From assembly GCA_038116945.1 (NCBI GenBank), contig JAYOEY010000001.1, positions 363,145 to 427,144 of the forward strand: 64,000 nt of DNA, read 5' to 3'. Below are positions 51,731 through 60,672 of this stretch, in pieces; the first letter of the stretch is position 1, and the number at the start of each line of letters is the position of its first letter. Below the pieces are notes generated by a model. That model had not been told where the DNA came from. It ran no database searches and saw only the letters and a program-made list of their open reading frames with translations. Source of the stretch: JAYOEY01 sp038116945. Its GTDB lineage: Bacteria > Pseudomonadota > Alphaproteobacteria > MPNO01 > UBA2964. Both the position numbers and the translations under genes were made by a program.

Positions 51731-52347
51731 CCGGCCGGTTTCCGCCAGACGGTCGCGAACCAGCCCTGTTGTTCGCGGGGCAGGCCGGGCGGACGCCAGT
51801 AATGCCGCTCCGGCTCGAAACCAGCCTTTGGCACCAGATCAAGCCAGGTTTCGTCCCTGAATTTGCATCGGAAGCGCTGACCGTCGAACGATTCCTCATC
51901 GTCTCCGCGCGGATTCGACGCGAACAGGACGCCTTCGGGCTTCAGGCAGGCGAAAAGATCGCCCAGAACCCGCAATATTTCCGCTTTCGGGACATGAAGG
52001 AGTGTCGCGTTGGCGAAAACCCCGTCGAAATGGCGCTCCGGCAGATCGAGTCGAAGAAAATCCTGGTGCCAGACCTCGCATCCCGTGCGTTTGCGCGCGT
52101 CCTCGACGAACGCGGCTGAGCCGTCGAGTCCGACGGGGAAATGTCCCTGGTCGCGAAACCAGAGCAGGTCGCGCCCCGGACCGCAGCCGAAATCGAGAAT
52201 GCGGAGGCCCGGTCGGTTGCCGAGCGCGTCGAGCAGCGCCGCATGATTCTGGCTTACATCGTGGTCGCGCGTACCGAGCCAGAACCGTTCCGCTACCGAA
52301 TCGTAGAACCGCAGGGTCGCGTCGAGCTGGTCGCGGAAATCATTCAT
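51727..52347 (-). CDS. Class I SAM-dependent methyltransferase
   Basis: A 206-residue methyltransferase of the Rossmann type. Motif I is RILDFGCGPGRDLLWFR (about residues 49-65), and a downstream acidic loop (VGLDGSAAFVEDARKR) should bind SAM ribose. A hydrophobic post-motif helps the fold (VFANATLLHVPKAEI). The acceptor is not evident; small-molecule rather than protein is likely from its size. The stop overlaps the mfd end by 4 bases on the opposite strand. No operon partner is obvious. Confidence 0.85.
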   Translation of the reverse strand: MNDFRDQLDATLRFYDSVAERFWLGTRDHDVSQNHAALLDALGNRPGLRILDFGCGPGRDLLWFRDQGHFPVGLDGSAAFVEDARKRTGCEVWHQDFLRLDLPERHFDGVFANATLLHVPKAEILRVLGDLFACLKPEGVLFASNPRGDDEESFDGQRFRCKFRDETWLDLVPKAGFEPERHYWRPPGLPREQQGWFATVWRKPAG

Positions 52348-52387
52348 GACAAGGATCGGGAAATGTTTTCAATACACTGATATAACG

Positions 52388-53053
52388 TCATTTTCCGGCA
52401 TATTGTCGAAACCCGCCAGCGTCGGGGTTTTCCTGCCGGGCGAGATCGATGATCTGCACGAAAACCTCCGGAGACTGGGCGCCGGAAACGGCGAACTCGT
52501 CTTCGAAGATGAAGCAGGGAACCCCGGTGATGCCCGACTGGCGAATTTTTTCGTCGTCGGCAACGATGTCGGCGCGGTCGGCGGTTCCCTTGAGATATTC
52601 GAGAATTTCCGGGCGTCCGAAACCCGCCTCCGCGGCGATATCGGCGAGGACCGCGATATTGCCGGTATCCAGCCCGCGCACGAAATAGGCGTCGTAAAGG
52701 GCGTCAATCAAGCCTTCCTGCTTTCCGTGCGGTTCCGCATGGCGCATCAGACGGTGGGCCGCGACGGAATTGGGAATGCGTTCGATTCTGTCGAACCGGA
52801 AGGACAGCCCGTCCTCCTGCGCCGCCTTGCGGAGCCGGTCATGGGAACGTTCCGCCCGTTCCAGCGTGCCGAAGCGGGTCATCAGATAAAGATCGCGTTC
52901 GATTCCGCCGGCAGGCATGGTCGGGTTGAGCTGAAATGGCCGCCAGCGCATCTCGTACGGTACGTCCGGCCTCATCGCCATCGCTTTTCGCAGGCGCTGC
53001 TTGCCGATATAGCACCAGGGACAGATCGTGTCGGCGATGATTTCGATCAGCAT
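52388..53053 (-). CDS. FrnE-like DsbA family oxidoreductase
   Basis: A 221-residue cytosolic thioredoxin-fold protein of the FrnE/polyketide-isomerase branch of the DsbA family. The redox motif is CPWC in ADTICPWCYIGK (about residues 11-14), and the cis-Pro loop reads SGITGVPCFIF. No signal peptide is present, so this is not a periplasmic DsbA. The ATG at 53053 is preferred since residues after it align with the family; upstream codons lack hydrophobic or redox features. It is downstream of egtD on the same strand, 50 bases away. Confidence 0.88.
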   Translation of the reverse strand: MLIEIIADTICPWCYIGKQRLRKAMAMRPDVPYEMRWRPFQLNPTMPAGGIERDLYLMTRFGTLERAERSHDRLRKAAQEDGLSFRFDRIERIPNSVAAHRLMRHAEPHGKQEGLIDALYDAYFVRGLDTGNIAVLADIAAEAGFGRPEILEYLKGTADRADIVADDEKIRQSGITGVPCFIFEDEFAVSGAQSPEVFVQIIDLARQENPDAGGFRQYAGK

Positions 53054-53103
53054 GCGCGGTGGAATTCTGGAACGGGTCGGATATTTCCCGCCAGTGTACC
53101 ACA

Positions 53104-54087
53104 CTAGCCGCTGACGGTCAGATAATGGATGCTGAACAGGCTGTTTTCGTCGATCCAGAGTTTTTCAGGGGTGTATCCCGCCTGGCGGGCGATATCGGCG
53201 AATTCTTCCGGCGCATATTTGTATGAATTCTCTGTATGGATCGTCTCGTCCGCGCCGAAATGGAAAGTTTGTCCGCCGATCGAGACGTCCTGTGCGCGGG
53301 TGCTGATCAGGTGCATTTCGATCCGGCCTTCATCCTCGTTGTAGAAGGCGTGGTGGCGGAACCCGTCCAGGTCGAAATCGGCGCCGAGCTCGCGGTTGGC
53401 GCGGACCAGCAGGTTGAGGTTGAACTCGGCCGTCACGCCCGCCGCGTCGTCATAGGCGGCGTTGAGGATGGCGGCATCCTTGCGCAGATCGACACCGATC
53501 AGGAAGCCCGGCTGAGCCCCGGTAAGGATGCGTTTCGCCGAGCGCAGGAACTCCGCTGCTTCCGGGCGCGTGAAATTGCCGATCGAGGAACCCGGAAAGA
53601 AGCCGAGCGTGCGCCTGGCATATTCCGGTCCGTCCGGCAGGTCGAAAGGCTGCGTAAAATCGACGCAGACGGCATTGACCGGCAGGTCCGGATAGTCGGT
53701 GGCGACGGCCTGACAGGACCCAATCAAATGGTCGCGCGAGATATCCAGCGCGGTATAGGCGGCAGGAGCCTCCAGCGCATCGAGCAGGATGCGGATTTTC
53801 ACCGACGAGCCGCTGCCGAACTCGACGACATGGCAGGCGGGGCCGAACAGGGAAGCCATTTCCGCTGCTTTGGCCTCCATCAGCGCTGTTTCGGTGCGGG
53901 TCGGGTAGTATTCCGGCAGTTCGCAGATCGCCTCGAAAATCTTCGAGCCGGCCTCGTCATAGAAAAACTTGCAGGGCAGCGTTTTCTGCGCCCGCGACAG
54001 GCCCGCAATCACCGCGTCGCCGAAATCCTCCAGCGCGGGTTCGAGGTCGTGAAACGCGGCAAGCCGCTCTGGTATGGCGTCAGGCAT
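53104..54087 (-). CDS. egtD: L-histidine N-alpha-methyltransferase EgtD
   Basis: A 327-residue SAM-dependent enzyme that trimethylates histidine to hercynine, first step of ergothioneine synthesis. It shows LPCKFFYDEAGSKIFEAICE and LPEYYPTRTETALM of the EgtD fold, the VVEFGSGSSVKIRILLDAL SAM motif, and RTLGFFPGSSIGNF. The C-terminal ENSYKYAPEEF also matches. The start at 54087 (MPDAIPERL) with GGAG is best; a longer frame starts with non-conserved residues. The next enzyme, EgtB, is not in this window, so the pathway must continue elsewhere. Confidence 0.92.
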   Translation of the reverse strand: MPDAIPERLAAFHDLEPALEDFGDAVIAGLSRAQKTLPCKFFYDEAGSKIFEAICELPEYYPTRTETALMEAKAAEMASLFGPACHVVEFGSGSSVKIRILLDALEAPAAYTALDISRDHLIGSCQAVATDYPDLPVNAVCVDFTQPFDLPDGPEYARRTLGFFPGSSIGNFTRPEAAEFLRSAKRILTGAQPGFLIGVDLRKDAAILNAAYDDAAGVTAEFNLNLLVRANRELGADFDLDGFRHHAFYNEDEGRIEMHLISTRAQDVSIGGQTFHFGADETIHTENSYKYAPEEFADIARQAGYTPEKLWIDENSLFSIHYLTVSG

Positions 54088-54240
54088 GAAATCTCCGTCG
54101 GGGCGGGACCGTAACGCCCGGTCCTTTGCGGCGCAACCAGTCAACCGATACGGCTTCCCTCATACCCGGCTCCTTCCTTTCTTTTGCTCTTTCAGGGCCG
54201 GTGGATTATTTTGGCCCTCAGTCGTCAGAGGAGAGTGAGG

Positions 54241-54837
54241 ATGGCCGAAGGCACCAGCGCGGTCGGGGAAGCCGAGGGCAAGGATCCCGGCATCGGCCAT
54301 AACCAGCCCGAGGTCGTGTGGGACCGCTGGGTCAAGAAGCGGACCTTCGTGCGCGCGCTCGAAGGCACATACGGCGAGATGCAGAGCGGTCTCTACGACC
54401 AGCCGCGCGTGCTCTCGACCGCCGACATGAAATGGAAGGGCGGGCCGCAGGCCTACGGCAAGCACGCCATCAACCCGGCCAGCGGCAATATCGCGCAATC
54501 CATCGAAACTCACATGCATGTGTTCGCGCCGGGCGGCTACGCCCAGAATCACGGCCACATGAACACGGCGACGTTCTACGTGCTGCGCGGCACGGGCTAC
54601 GACATCCATGACGGGGAGCGGATCGAGTTCGAAGCGGGCGACATGCTGCTGGTCGAGGCGTCCTGCGTGCACCAGCATTTCAACGCATCCAATACGGAAG
54701 ACCTCGCCGTCGTGGTGATGAAGGCGAAACCGCTGTTCCTGTTCATGCACATGCTGTTCCAGAAGACGGTCAAGCTGCCGCCGTCCGATCCCGTGCCCGG
54801 GATGGAGCTCTATTCACCGCCGGAGGATGTCTGGTAG
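54241..54837 (+). CDS. Cupin domain protein
   Basis: A 198-residue cupin. The likely metal site is in NHGHMNTATFYVLRGTG (two His) with VHQHFNASN (second motif). The N-terminus (40 residues) is Gly/Glu rich and may be disordered. The ATG at 54241 follows GGAG at good distance. It faces the binding protein gene (54814) on the other strand with a 24-base overlap of ends. The function is unknown, but its location beside a transporter and ring-cleavage genes suggests a small-molecule dioxygenase or sensor. Confidence 0.8.
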   Translation: MAEGTSAVGEAEGKDPGIGHNQPEVVWDRWVKKRTFVRALEGTYGEMQSGLYDQPRVLSTADMKWKGGPQAYGKHAINPASGNIAQSIETHMHVFAPGGYAQNHGHMNTATFYVLRGTGYDIHDGERIEFEAGDMLLVEASCVHQHFNASNTEDLAVVVMKAKPLFLFMHMLFQKTVKLPPSDPVPGMELYSPPEDVW

Positions 54838-56169
54838 GTCGAGCAGGTCGAATTCGGGGCTGTCGCACTCGATTTTTTTCGCCAGCGACGCCTCGTAGGT
54901 GAAGCTGCATTTCATTTTCGGTTTCAGGGCGGCGCGGTCGGCGCTGTTGCCGTCTACCATGATACGGGTCCGGCCGGCAGCGATCCTGAGCGTGCCGCCG
55001 GAGGGCCTTTTTTCCTGGTTCCCGGCGTCTTCGGGCGGCGGGCCCGCTTTCCAGGTGAGCAGGCGATTGCCCTGTTCGAGCGTGGCAATCGTTCCCCTGT
55101 CATTGCGGACTTCGATGATCGCCTTGAACACCGGCGTTTTCGACCGGTCGATCCGGGCACGGACCGCAGCGGAAACGATATCGAGCGGGTATTCGTACAG
55201 CGTCTCGATGCCCCGCTCGACTGTCTTGCCGTCGACCCATCCGGTCTGCAGCCATTGCCGGCCGGCATCTTCGCGGAACGCGCTGTCGGTCATGGTTCTC
55301 GCGAACGCCTGCCGCAGCGCGTCGGCCCGGGCCTTCGGCACGTCCGGACCGACGAGATAGGGACGCGCCCATAGCTGCCGGGAAAAGATCAGCTTCAGCG
55401 TGTCCGCCTCCTTGCGACTGCTCGCGAAGTCGGTGACGGCGGGGACATTGGGCAGGTCCTTGTGACGGATGGCGGCGAGCTGGATCAGAATCCGCATTTT
55501 GCGGTTCCTGATCAGATCCTGGGCCGTCGCGCGGATCGACGCCCAGGACCATCCGCAGCGGCCCTCGACGACGCCGTCCCGCATGGCCAGATTGATATCG
55601 AACCCCGAGGGAAAGCCGGTCAGCAGTTTGATTCTGGTCCCCAGCAGGTTGTTCAGCACCATCGGAAACAGGTCGGTATCGGAACCGGCCCCGGTCCCGC
55701 CCATTGTCGCGCCGCGCGTTTTCAGATCGTCCCAGAAGAGCACCGGTGCGGTATGCCAGGCAACGCAGACCGACACCTCGTTGTTCATGGAGCCAAGCCA
55801 CTGGAAGCGGCGCGGGTCGAATTTTGCCTGCGCGTTGCCGAACAGGGGCTCGGTCGGCAACGCACGTCCGATATTGCCGATCGAGGTTCCGTCCTGGGTT
55901 TTCTCCGAATAGAGCCGGTTGGCGAGCTTCAGGCTGCCCGCTCCGGGCCGGTTTTCGACGGCAACGGACGGTTTTCCCGGGATATGGCGCCCCAGATGGC
56001 GGGCCAGCGTACGGGAATAGCGATCGTAGCCGCCACCGGCGCCGTAGCCGACGAAAACCGTGACCTCGCGCCCCTTGTAAAAATCGGCGACCTCATCCGC
56101 GGCCACCGGCGGCACAAGGAGCGCTGTAACGGCGAAGACGGAGAGCGCGCGGGCGAGGCGTCCGTTCAT
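54814..56169 (-). CDS. TctC-like periplasmic binding protein with extra C-terminal domain
   Basis: A 451-residue exported binding protein of the tripartite tricarboxylate type. The signal peptide ends at AADEVADF, as in the protein at 30509. The ligand loop is VGYGAGGGYDRYSRTLARHL with a basic GRHIPGKPSVAVENRPGAGS segment. From about residue 335 an extension follows, with GGTLRIAAGRTRIMVDGN and LKPKMKCSFTYEASLAKKI. It resembles the end of the other binding protein. Its ATG overlaps the MFS stop by 4 bases, so transporter and binding protein are co-translated. No TctA/TctB is near. Confidence 0.85.
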   Translation of the reverse strand: MNGRLARALSVFAVTALLVPPVAADEVADFYKGREVTVFVGYGAGGGYDRYSRTLARHLGRHIPGKPSVAVENRPGAGSLKLANRLYSEKTQDGTSIGNIGRALPTEPLFGNAQAKFDPRRFQWLGSMNNEVSVCVAWHTAPVLFWDDLKTRGATMGGTGAGSDTDLFPMVLNNLLGTRIKLLTGFPSGFDINLAMRDGVVEGRCGWSWASIRATAQDLIRNRKMRILIQLAAIRHKDLPNVPAVTDFASSRKEADTLKLIFSRQLWARPYLVGPDVPKARADALRQAFARTMTDSAFREDAGRQWLQTGWVDGKTVERGIETLYEYPLDIVSAAVRARIDRSKTPVFKAIIEVRNDRGTIATLEQGNRLLTWKAGPPPEDAGNQEKRPSGGTLRIAAGRTRIMVDGNSADRAALKPKMKCSFTYEASLAKKIECDSPEFDLLDLPDILRR

Positions 56170-57401
56170 GCGCCGGCTTTTTTGCCGTCGCCGCTGTGTT
56201 CCTGCGTGGTGACGAAGCAGAACATGGAGGCCGCGATGAAAACCGCCGAGAACCAGAAGATCGACCGGGTCATTTCATGGTCGAGCATCCAGCCGAACAG
56301 GATCGGGACGACGAAGGAGGCGCCCATCAGCCCGCTCGACAGGAATCCCATGACCTTGCCCATCGAACCTTCCGGCGTGATGTCCTTGATCAGCAGGTCC
56401 CGGGTCGGCAGCAAGAGGCCCTGCAGGAAGCCGGAAGCCGTGATCGTGACGAAAATGGCTGCGCTCGGCATGGCAACCGCGCCGAACAGGGCGATCAGGA
56501 GAGCCGCGCCGCCGAGGGTAAGGAAAGCTGTCAGTTTCCGGACGCCCAGCCGGTCGGCCAGCCAGCCCCCGGCGACGATGCCGACGGCAGTGCCGCCGAG
56601 AAATCCGGTCAGCGCGTAGTTCGCGACGGTGAGAGGCGTATCGTAGAGCAGGCCGATGGCGGTCACGAAGTAGATCTTGATCCCGGTAAAACCGAGCGTC
56701 AGCAGCACGAAGAACAGCAGGCACATCAGGACCGGGAAGGAAAGCAGAAGCTTCATGCCTTCGGGCCGGGTGTCGGGCGTGGCATTCCCGGCATCTTCCC
56801 TGTCCTGCCGGAAGGTCATGGCATCCTGAATCAGTCCCTGCTGGCTCCACAGAAAGACCGCGTAGACGAAACCGACCAGCCCGACGACATGGAACGCGCC
56901 GCGCCAGCCCCACAGCTCCGACAGGCCGAGCATGACGAACGGGGCGATGGCGAAGCCGACATTGCCGCTGAACAGATGAACGCTGAACGCACGCCCGAGC
57001 CGGCTCCGGTCGACCGATCCGGCGAGAATGGCGTAATCGGCCGGGTGGAACACGGTATTGGCGAGCCCGGCAATCGTATAGAGGACGAGCAGGTGCCAGA
57101 AAGTGGTCGAAAACCCCATCAGGGCGATCGCCACGGTCTGGATCAGGAGACCCCAGACCAGCAGTTTGACGGCGCCGATCCGGTCGACGATGAACCCCAC
57201 CGGCGTCTGCAGGATGAAGCTGGACAGCGAGAAGGCGCCGAGAATGACTCCGAATCCCAGGTAATTGGCCTCGATATCCGCCTTGAGCAGCACGAGGATC
57301 GGCGGAATGACCAGAAAATAAAGATGGCTGAACATATGGCCGAAACTGACCATGCCGATGATTTTGGTGTCGCGCGCGGTGGAAACGGCAATCTGGGCCA
57401 T
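56166..57401 (-). CDS. MFS transporter coupled to a binding protein
   Basis: A 411-residue major facilitator with about 12 helices. It has VGFIVDRIGAVKLLVWG between helices 2 and 3 and AGGWLADRLGVRKLTAF in the equivalent second-half loop. The ATG at 57401 (MAQIAVS) is preferred; a longer frame adds a polar lead of 31 residues. The stop overlaps the TctC-like binding protein start by 4 bases. MFS carriers do not normally need binding proteins, so this pairing is notable. Substrate unknown; nearby ring-cleavage genes suggest an aromatic acid. Confidence 0.85.
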   Translation of the reverse strand: MAQIAVSTARDTKIIGMVSFGHMFSHLYFLVIPPILVLLKADIEANYLGFGVILGAFSLSSFILQTPVGFIVDRIGAVKLLVWGLLIQTVAIALMGFSTTFWHLLVLYTIAGLANTVFHPADYAILAGSVDRSRLGRAFSVHLFSGNVGFAIAPFVMLGLSELWGWRGAFHVVGLVGFVYAVFLWSQQGLIQDAMTFRQDREDAGNATPDTRPEGMKLLLSFPVLMCLLFFVLLTLGFTGIKIYFVTAIGLLYDTPLTVANYALTGFLGGTAVGIVAGGWLADRLGVRKLTAFLTLGGAALLIALFGAVAMPSAAIFVTITASGFLQGLLLPTRDLLIKDITPEGSMGKVMGFLSSGLMGASFVVPILFGWMLDHEMTRSIFWFSAVFIAASMFCFVTTQEHSGDGKKAGA

Positions 57402-57535
57402 ATGGATGTGCTGTCGGTTGGCGTCAGGAATGTCGGGCAAGGATATGCCAGCGCGGTTACGAATCAAACAATCTTGCGCTTTCTTGACCGGCATCGGGCG
57501 CTACGCCAGACTCGCCGCGACAGGGAGGACCGGCG

Positions 57536-58060
57536 ATGGATGAATTCCCGCTTCCCGGGCCCGCGGCGCCCGGCGGCGTAAAAGGTATCGACCGCGAGCC
57601 GTTCGAGCTGTTCCTGATTCACGAGGGAAGGCTGCTCGACGAACGCCGGTTCGAGGAGTGGATGGAGCTCTTTACCGAGGACGGGCATTACTGGGTGCCG
57701 TCGGTTCCCGATCAGGAATCTCCCTACCAGACCGCGTCACTGTTCTTCGACGACCGGCAGCTCATGAAAACAAGGATCGAGCGGCTGCGTCATCCGCGCA
57801 TCCATATCCAGACCCCGCCGTCGCGTACGATGCACATGGTATCGAATGTGGTGGTGGATGATGTCGGCGGGGCCGCGACGGAATACCGGATCAGCTCGTC
57901 GGTCCTGGTGGGAGAGTACCGACTCGACGTTCAGCGGTTCTTCGCCGGCCGCCAGTATCACACGCTGGTCAAGCACGGGAACAGCTTCAGAATAAAGCTG
58001 AAGCGCGTGAACCTGATCAACTGCGACACCGCGTTCGAGGCGATGGCGGTGCCGATCTGA
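57536..58060 (+). CDS. Aromatic-ring-hydroxylating dioxygenase beta subunit
   Basis: A 174-residue NTF2/SnoaL-fold protein matching the small subunit of Rieske ring-hydroxylating oxygenases. Signatures are EPFELFLIHEGRLLDERRFE and LFTEDGHYWVPSVP near the N-terminus and a C-terminal LVKHGNSFRIKLKRVNLINC. The catalytic alpha subunit, which carries Rieske and Fe sites, is not adjacent or anywhere in the window. GGAGG precedes the ATG. It is divergent from the MFS gene and convergent with the dioxygenase at 58062. Confidence 0.85.
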   Translation: MDEFPLPGPAAPGGVKGIDREPFELFLIHEGRLLDERRFEEWMELFTEDGHYWVPSVPDQESPYQTASLFFDDRQLMKTRIERLRHPRIHIQTPPSRTMHMVSNVVVDDVGGAATEYRISSSVLVGEYRLDVQRFFAGRQYHTLVKHGNSFRIKLKRVNLINCDTAFEAMAVPI

Positions 58061-58061
58061 G

Positions 58062-59141
58062 CTATTTCTTCCTGCGCTCGCGTTCGATCTGCAGACGGGC
58101 CATGAAGGACATGAAGGGGTGGACGCCGAGCTTCACCAGCGCATGGTCGTCGAGCGCGAGCAGGGCCTTTCTTTCCGCCGCCGTGATGTCGAGTTTTTCG
58201 GCATAGGCTTTCGGGTCCGAGGCAAACCGGGCGCGTTCTTCCGCGTCATTGGCCAGCCGGTGCAGCGCGACGGAGATATCGAGCCGGTCGGGCGCGATTG
58301 CCGGGTAGTGCGGCCGGAACGGTTTTTCCTTACCGGTCGGCTGGGACCACCAGGCGAGCGTGGCGTAGTTGTGGTGCCAGCTCGGGTCGAGCGATGTCAC
58401 ATCCGGTTTCCGTTCGCCCAGCATTCCCGCGGCGACCCCCCAGCAGCGCAGCTCGATATTGCCGGTATCGTCCAGCCGTTCCTCGTCGAGCGCTAGCAGG
58501 TAGCGCAGATTGCCGGTTTCCAGTTCCGACAGGACCTTCCGGTCGAATTCGAGGTCCGGGTTCGAATAGCGCTCGGTGCCGGGGAAGTGCGACATGCCGC
58601 CGGAGGCGATCACCACCGCGCGCAGCCCCTGCGCCTTGAGCGCTCGGTTGATCGCGCCCCCGAGCGCGTAACAGCGTTCCATCCTCGGCTGCGGCGGAAC
58701 GTAAGCGTTGACGAAAAGCGGCAGGATGGGCCCGTCGATCCCGAGAAAATTCAGCGGGATGCCCAGCGAATATTCCATCTCGGCGGTCGCCGTGTGGGAG
58801 ACGTCGAACCCTTCCTCGTAAAGATAGCGGATCGTCTCCGTTGCCTCATTGCTGGCGATGGGATGGTCGAACGTCCGTCCGGCGAACCTGCCCGTCGCCC
58901 TGTTGCCGCGATGGATGGCGAAGGGCGGCACGCAATGCAGCGCGAACTGGTTGGCGTGATCGTTTGAAACCGTCACGTAGATATCGGGCCTGAGCGCCTT
59001 GAGCCGCTTGCCGTTGGCGGCGGCCAGACGTTTGACCTTCGCCACTGTTTCCCGGTCTTCGCTGTCGGGCAGGGTGAAGAACTGCGGCGCATGCGCCATG
59101 CAGACGCCGCCGACGATGCCGGTCCGTTTCGACGCCGCCAT
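58062..59141 (-). CDS. LigAB-type extradiol dioxygenase, fused subunits
   Basis: A 359-residue class III extradiol ring-cleavage dioxygenase. The N-terminal catalytic LigB-like domain (about 1-265) has GVCMAHAPQFF with a likely Fe-binding His, SNDHANQFALHC and a late FPGTERYSNPDLEFD segment. The C-terminal 80 residues (LDISVALHRLANDAEERARF onward) match LigA, the separate small subunit in protocatechuate 4,5-dioxygenase; the fusion resembles gallate dioxygenases. Start at 59141, 2 bases after the upstream small gene. A gallate-like or other catecholic substrate is likely, not proven. Confidence 0.88.
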   Translation of the reverse strand: MAASKRTGIVGGVCMAHAPQFFTLPDSEDRETVAKVKRLAAANGKRLKALRPDIYVTVSNDHANQFALHCVPPFAIHRGNRATGRFAGRTFDHPIASNEATETIRYLYEEGFDVSHTATAEMEYSLGIPLNFLGIDGPILPLFVNAYVPPQPRMERCYALGGAINRALKAQGLRAVVIASGGMSHFPGTERYSNPDLEFDRKVLSELETGNLRYLLALDEERLDDTGNIELRCWGVAAGMLGERKPDVTSLDPSWHHNYATLAWWSQPTGKEKPFRPHYPAIAPDRLDISVALHRLANDAEERARFASDPKAYAEKLDITAAERKALLALDDHALVKLGVHPFMSFMARLQIERERRKK

Positions 59142-59143
59142 CG

Positions 59144-59488
59144 TCAGTGATCGCTGCGGTGGAGGATCCTGTCTGCGAGCCCGGTTTCGTACGCTACCCC
59201 GTCCGGCGTCAGCGCGATGCCGAGGGGAAAGAACGAACGCGCGAGCCCCTTGCGCTCCAGCGCCTTGTAGACGCCCTCGTGATGCAGTCCGGTCGCATCC
59301 TTCGATGCCACCACGGCATCGCCGCAATGGAAATGGTTGCCGTGCGGATTGGGCAGGTTGCTTATCATCACCTCGCCGGTCTGCTCGTTCTTGGTGGAGC
59401 TTTCGGGAAAGCGCGCCAGATGCTGGAAAATCGTCAGCGTGCGGAGCTGAAGCGGGTTCAGGCGAAGCGGATTGTTTTTGGGAGGCAT
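59144..59488 (-). CDS. Unknown 114 aa protein in the dioxygenase operon
   Basis: A 114-residue soluble protein that I do not recognise. It has a basic helical N-terminus (LRLNPLQLRTLTIFQHLARF), then HGNHFHCGDAVVASKD, with three His, one Cys and one Asp close together that could bind a metal. ALERKGLARSFFPLG follows. It sits between the monooxygenase (8 bases upstream) and the dioxygenase (2 bases downstream), so all three are surely co-expressed. Possible roles are an iron or flavin delivery factor or a small regulator. No annotated family is evident. Confidence 0.7.
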   Translation of the reverse strand: MPPKNNPLRLNPLQLRTLTIFQHLARFPESSTKNEQTGEVMISNLPNPHGNHFHCGDAVVASKDATGLHHEGVYKALERKGLARSFFPLGIALTPDGVAYETGLADRILHRSDH

Positions 59489-59496
59489 ATTCTTCT

Positions 59497-60672
59497 TCAG
59501 AGTTTGGGGTCCGGGCACTTGCCGCCGAGACGAACCGCGCCGTACGCGCCGGAATGGACGTCCCAGTTGATGCCGATATGCTGGGCAATGGCGTGAACGT
59601 CGCGCCAGGCCCGCTCGACCGGATTGCCCTTGGCCAGTCCGCGGCCGCCGATCAGCGGGAACAGGTTTTCCATCGCCTCGACGCAAAGCCTGCCGACATA
59701 GGCGACCATCAGCCGGTAATGCACCCGGCGCCGGATGTCCGGAATGGTTCCGTTGCGGGCGTCGCGGTTGAGTTCCTCCCGGATCGGCACCAGCGTCGAC
59801 CATGCGGATTCGGCGCGGGCGGCGACCTCGGCGATGCGGTTCTGCGCGCTTTGCATCTGCGCGAGATTGACCCCGGTCATGGTGACGCGTTCGGCAAGCC
59901 CGTCGGCGACATGGTTCAGCGCTCCCCGGACCGCGCCGATAGAGGGACCGACAAGATTGAACGGGAACGCCGCATACATCGGGATCCGGTAGATATGGCT
60001 GTCGTTGGCAAGGGAACCCGGCGTCGGGCCGCCCCTGGTCTGGCTGACCGGAAGAACCCGGTGATCGGGGATGAACGCGTCCTTGATGATCAGGTCGTGG
60101 CTGCCTGTGCCGGCAAGGCCGTTGGCATTCCAGTTATCGGCAACCTCGTAATCGGATCTCGGAATGGCGACAAAGGCCGCTTCCGGGCCGTCGCCGAAAT
60201 CGATCATGGCCTGGACCACCGCTGCCTGACAGTAATCGGAACCGCTGGAGAACCCGTACCGGGCGGAGAAGCGCCAGCCGCCGTCGTCGCGCTCTATTTC
60301 CGGACGCCCGAGGGGCAGGAAGGAAGAGCTGATGGTGGCGGACGGGTTGTCGCCCCAGATTTCATCCTGCGCGTCGGTCGGGAACATGCCCATGACCCAT
60401 CCATGACAGGCGGTAATGGCCAGATTCCAGCCGCTGGACGCGCACCCGGCGCCGACCTCCATGGCCAGTTCGGTATGGGTTCCGAAATCGAACTCAAGCC
60501 CGCCGTAGCGCTTCGGCTGCAGGCATTTATAGAAACCGGCTTCGTGAAATTCCTTTTCGGTTTCCGGAGGCAAACGGCGCAACTCGACGCATCTTTCGGC
60601 CCGTTCGGCGACCACCGGCACCATCTCCCGGGCGCGGTGAACCAGATCGGCTGGGGTAAGATTTTCAGTCAT
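59497..60672 (-). CDS. Acyl-CoA dehydrogenase-fold flavin monooxygenase
   Basis: A 391-residue member of the acyl-CoA dehydrogenase superfamily resembling two-component flavin monooxygenases (HsaA or indole-acetate oxygenase type). Segments: FHEAGFYKCLQPKRYGGLEF near the N-terminus, GAGCASSGWNLAITACHG, GLAGTGSHDLIIKDAFIP and a C-terminal SGAYGAVRLGGKCPDP. The general-base Glu of true acyl-CoA dehydrogenases is not evident at the usual place. It would hydroxylate a ring before cleavage by LigAB. A flavin reductase partner is not in the window. Spacing of 8 bases to the small gene suggests an operon. Confidence 0.85.
   Translation of the reverse strand: MTENLTPADLVHRAREMVPVVAERAERCVELRRLPPETEKEFHEAGFYKCLQPKRYGGLEFDFGTHTELAMEVGAGCASSGWNLAITACHGWVMGMFPTDAQDEIWGDNPSATISSSFLPLGRPEIERDDGGWRFSARYGFSSGSDYCQAAVVQAMIDFGDGPEAAFVAIPRSDYEVADNWNANGLAGTGSHDLIIKDAFIPDHRVLPVSQTRGGPTPGSLANDSHIYRIPMYAAFPFNLVGPSIGAVRGALNHVADGLAERVTMTGVNLAQMQSAQNRIAEVAARAESAWSTLVPIREELNRDARNGTIPDIRRRVHYRLMVAYVGRLCVEAMENLFPLIGGRGLAKGNPVERAWRDVHAIAQHIGINWDVHSGAYGAVRLGGKCPDPKL

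Noticed and set aside
59142..59588. N-terminal extension of the LigAB dioxygenase
   Set aside because: The frame is open, but its residues overlap the 114-residue gene and show no family match; the fold starts at MAASKRTGIVG.
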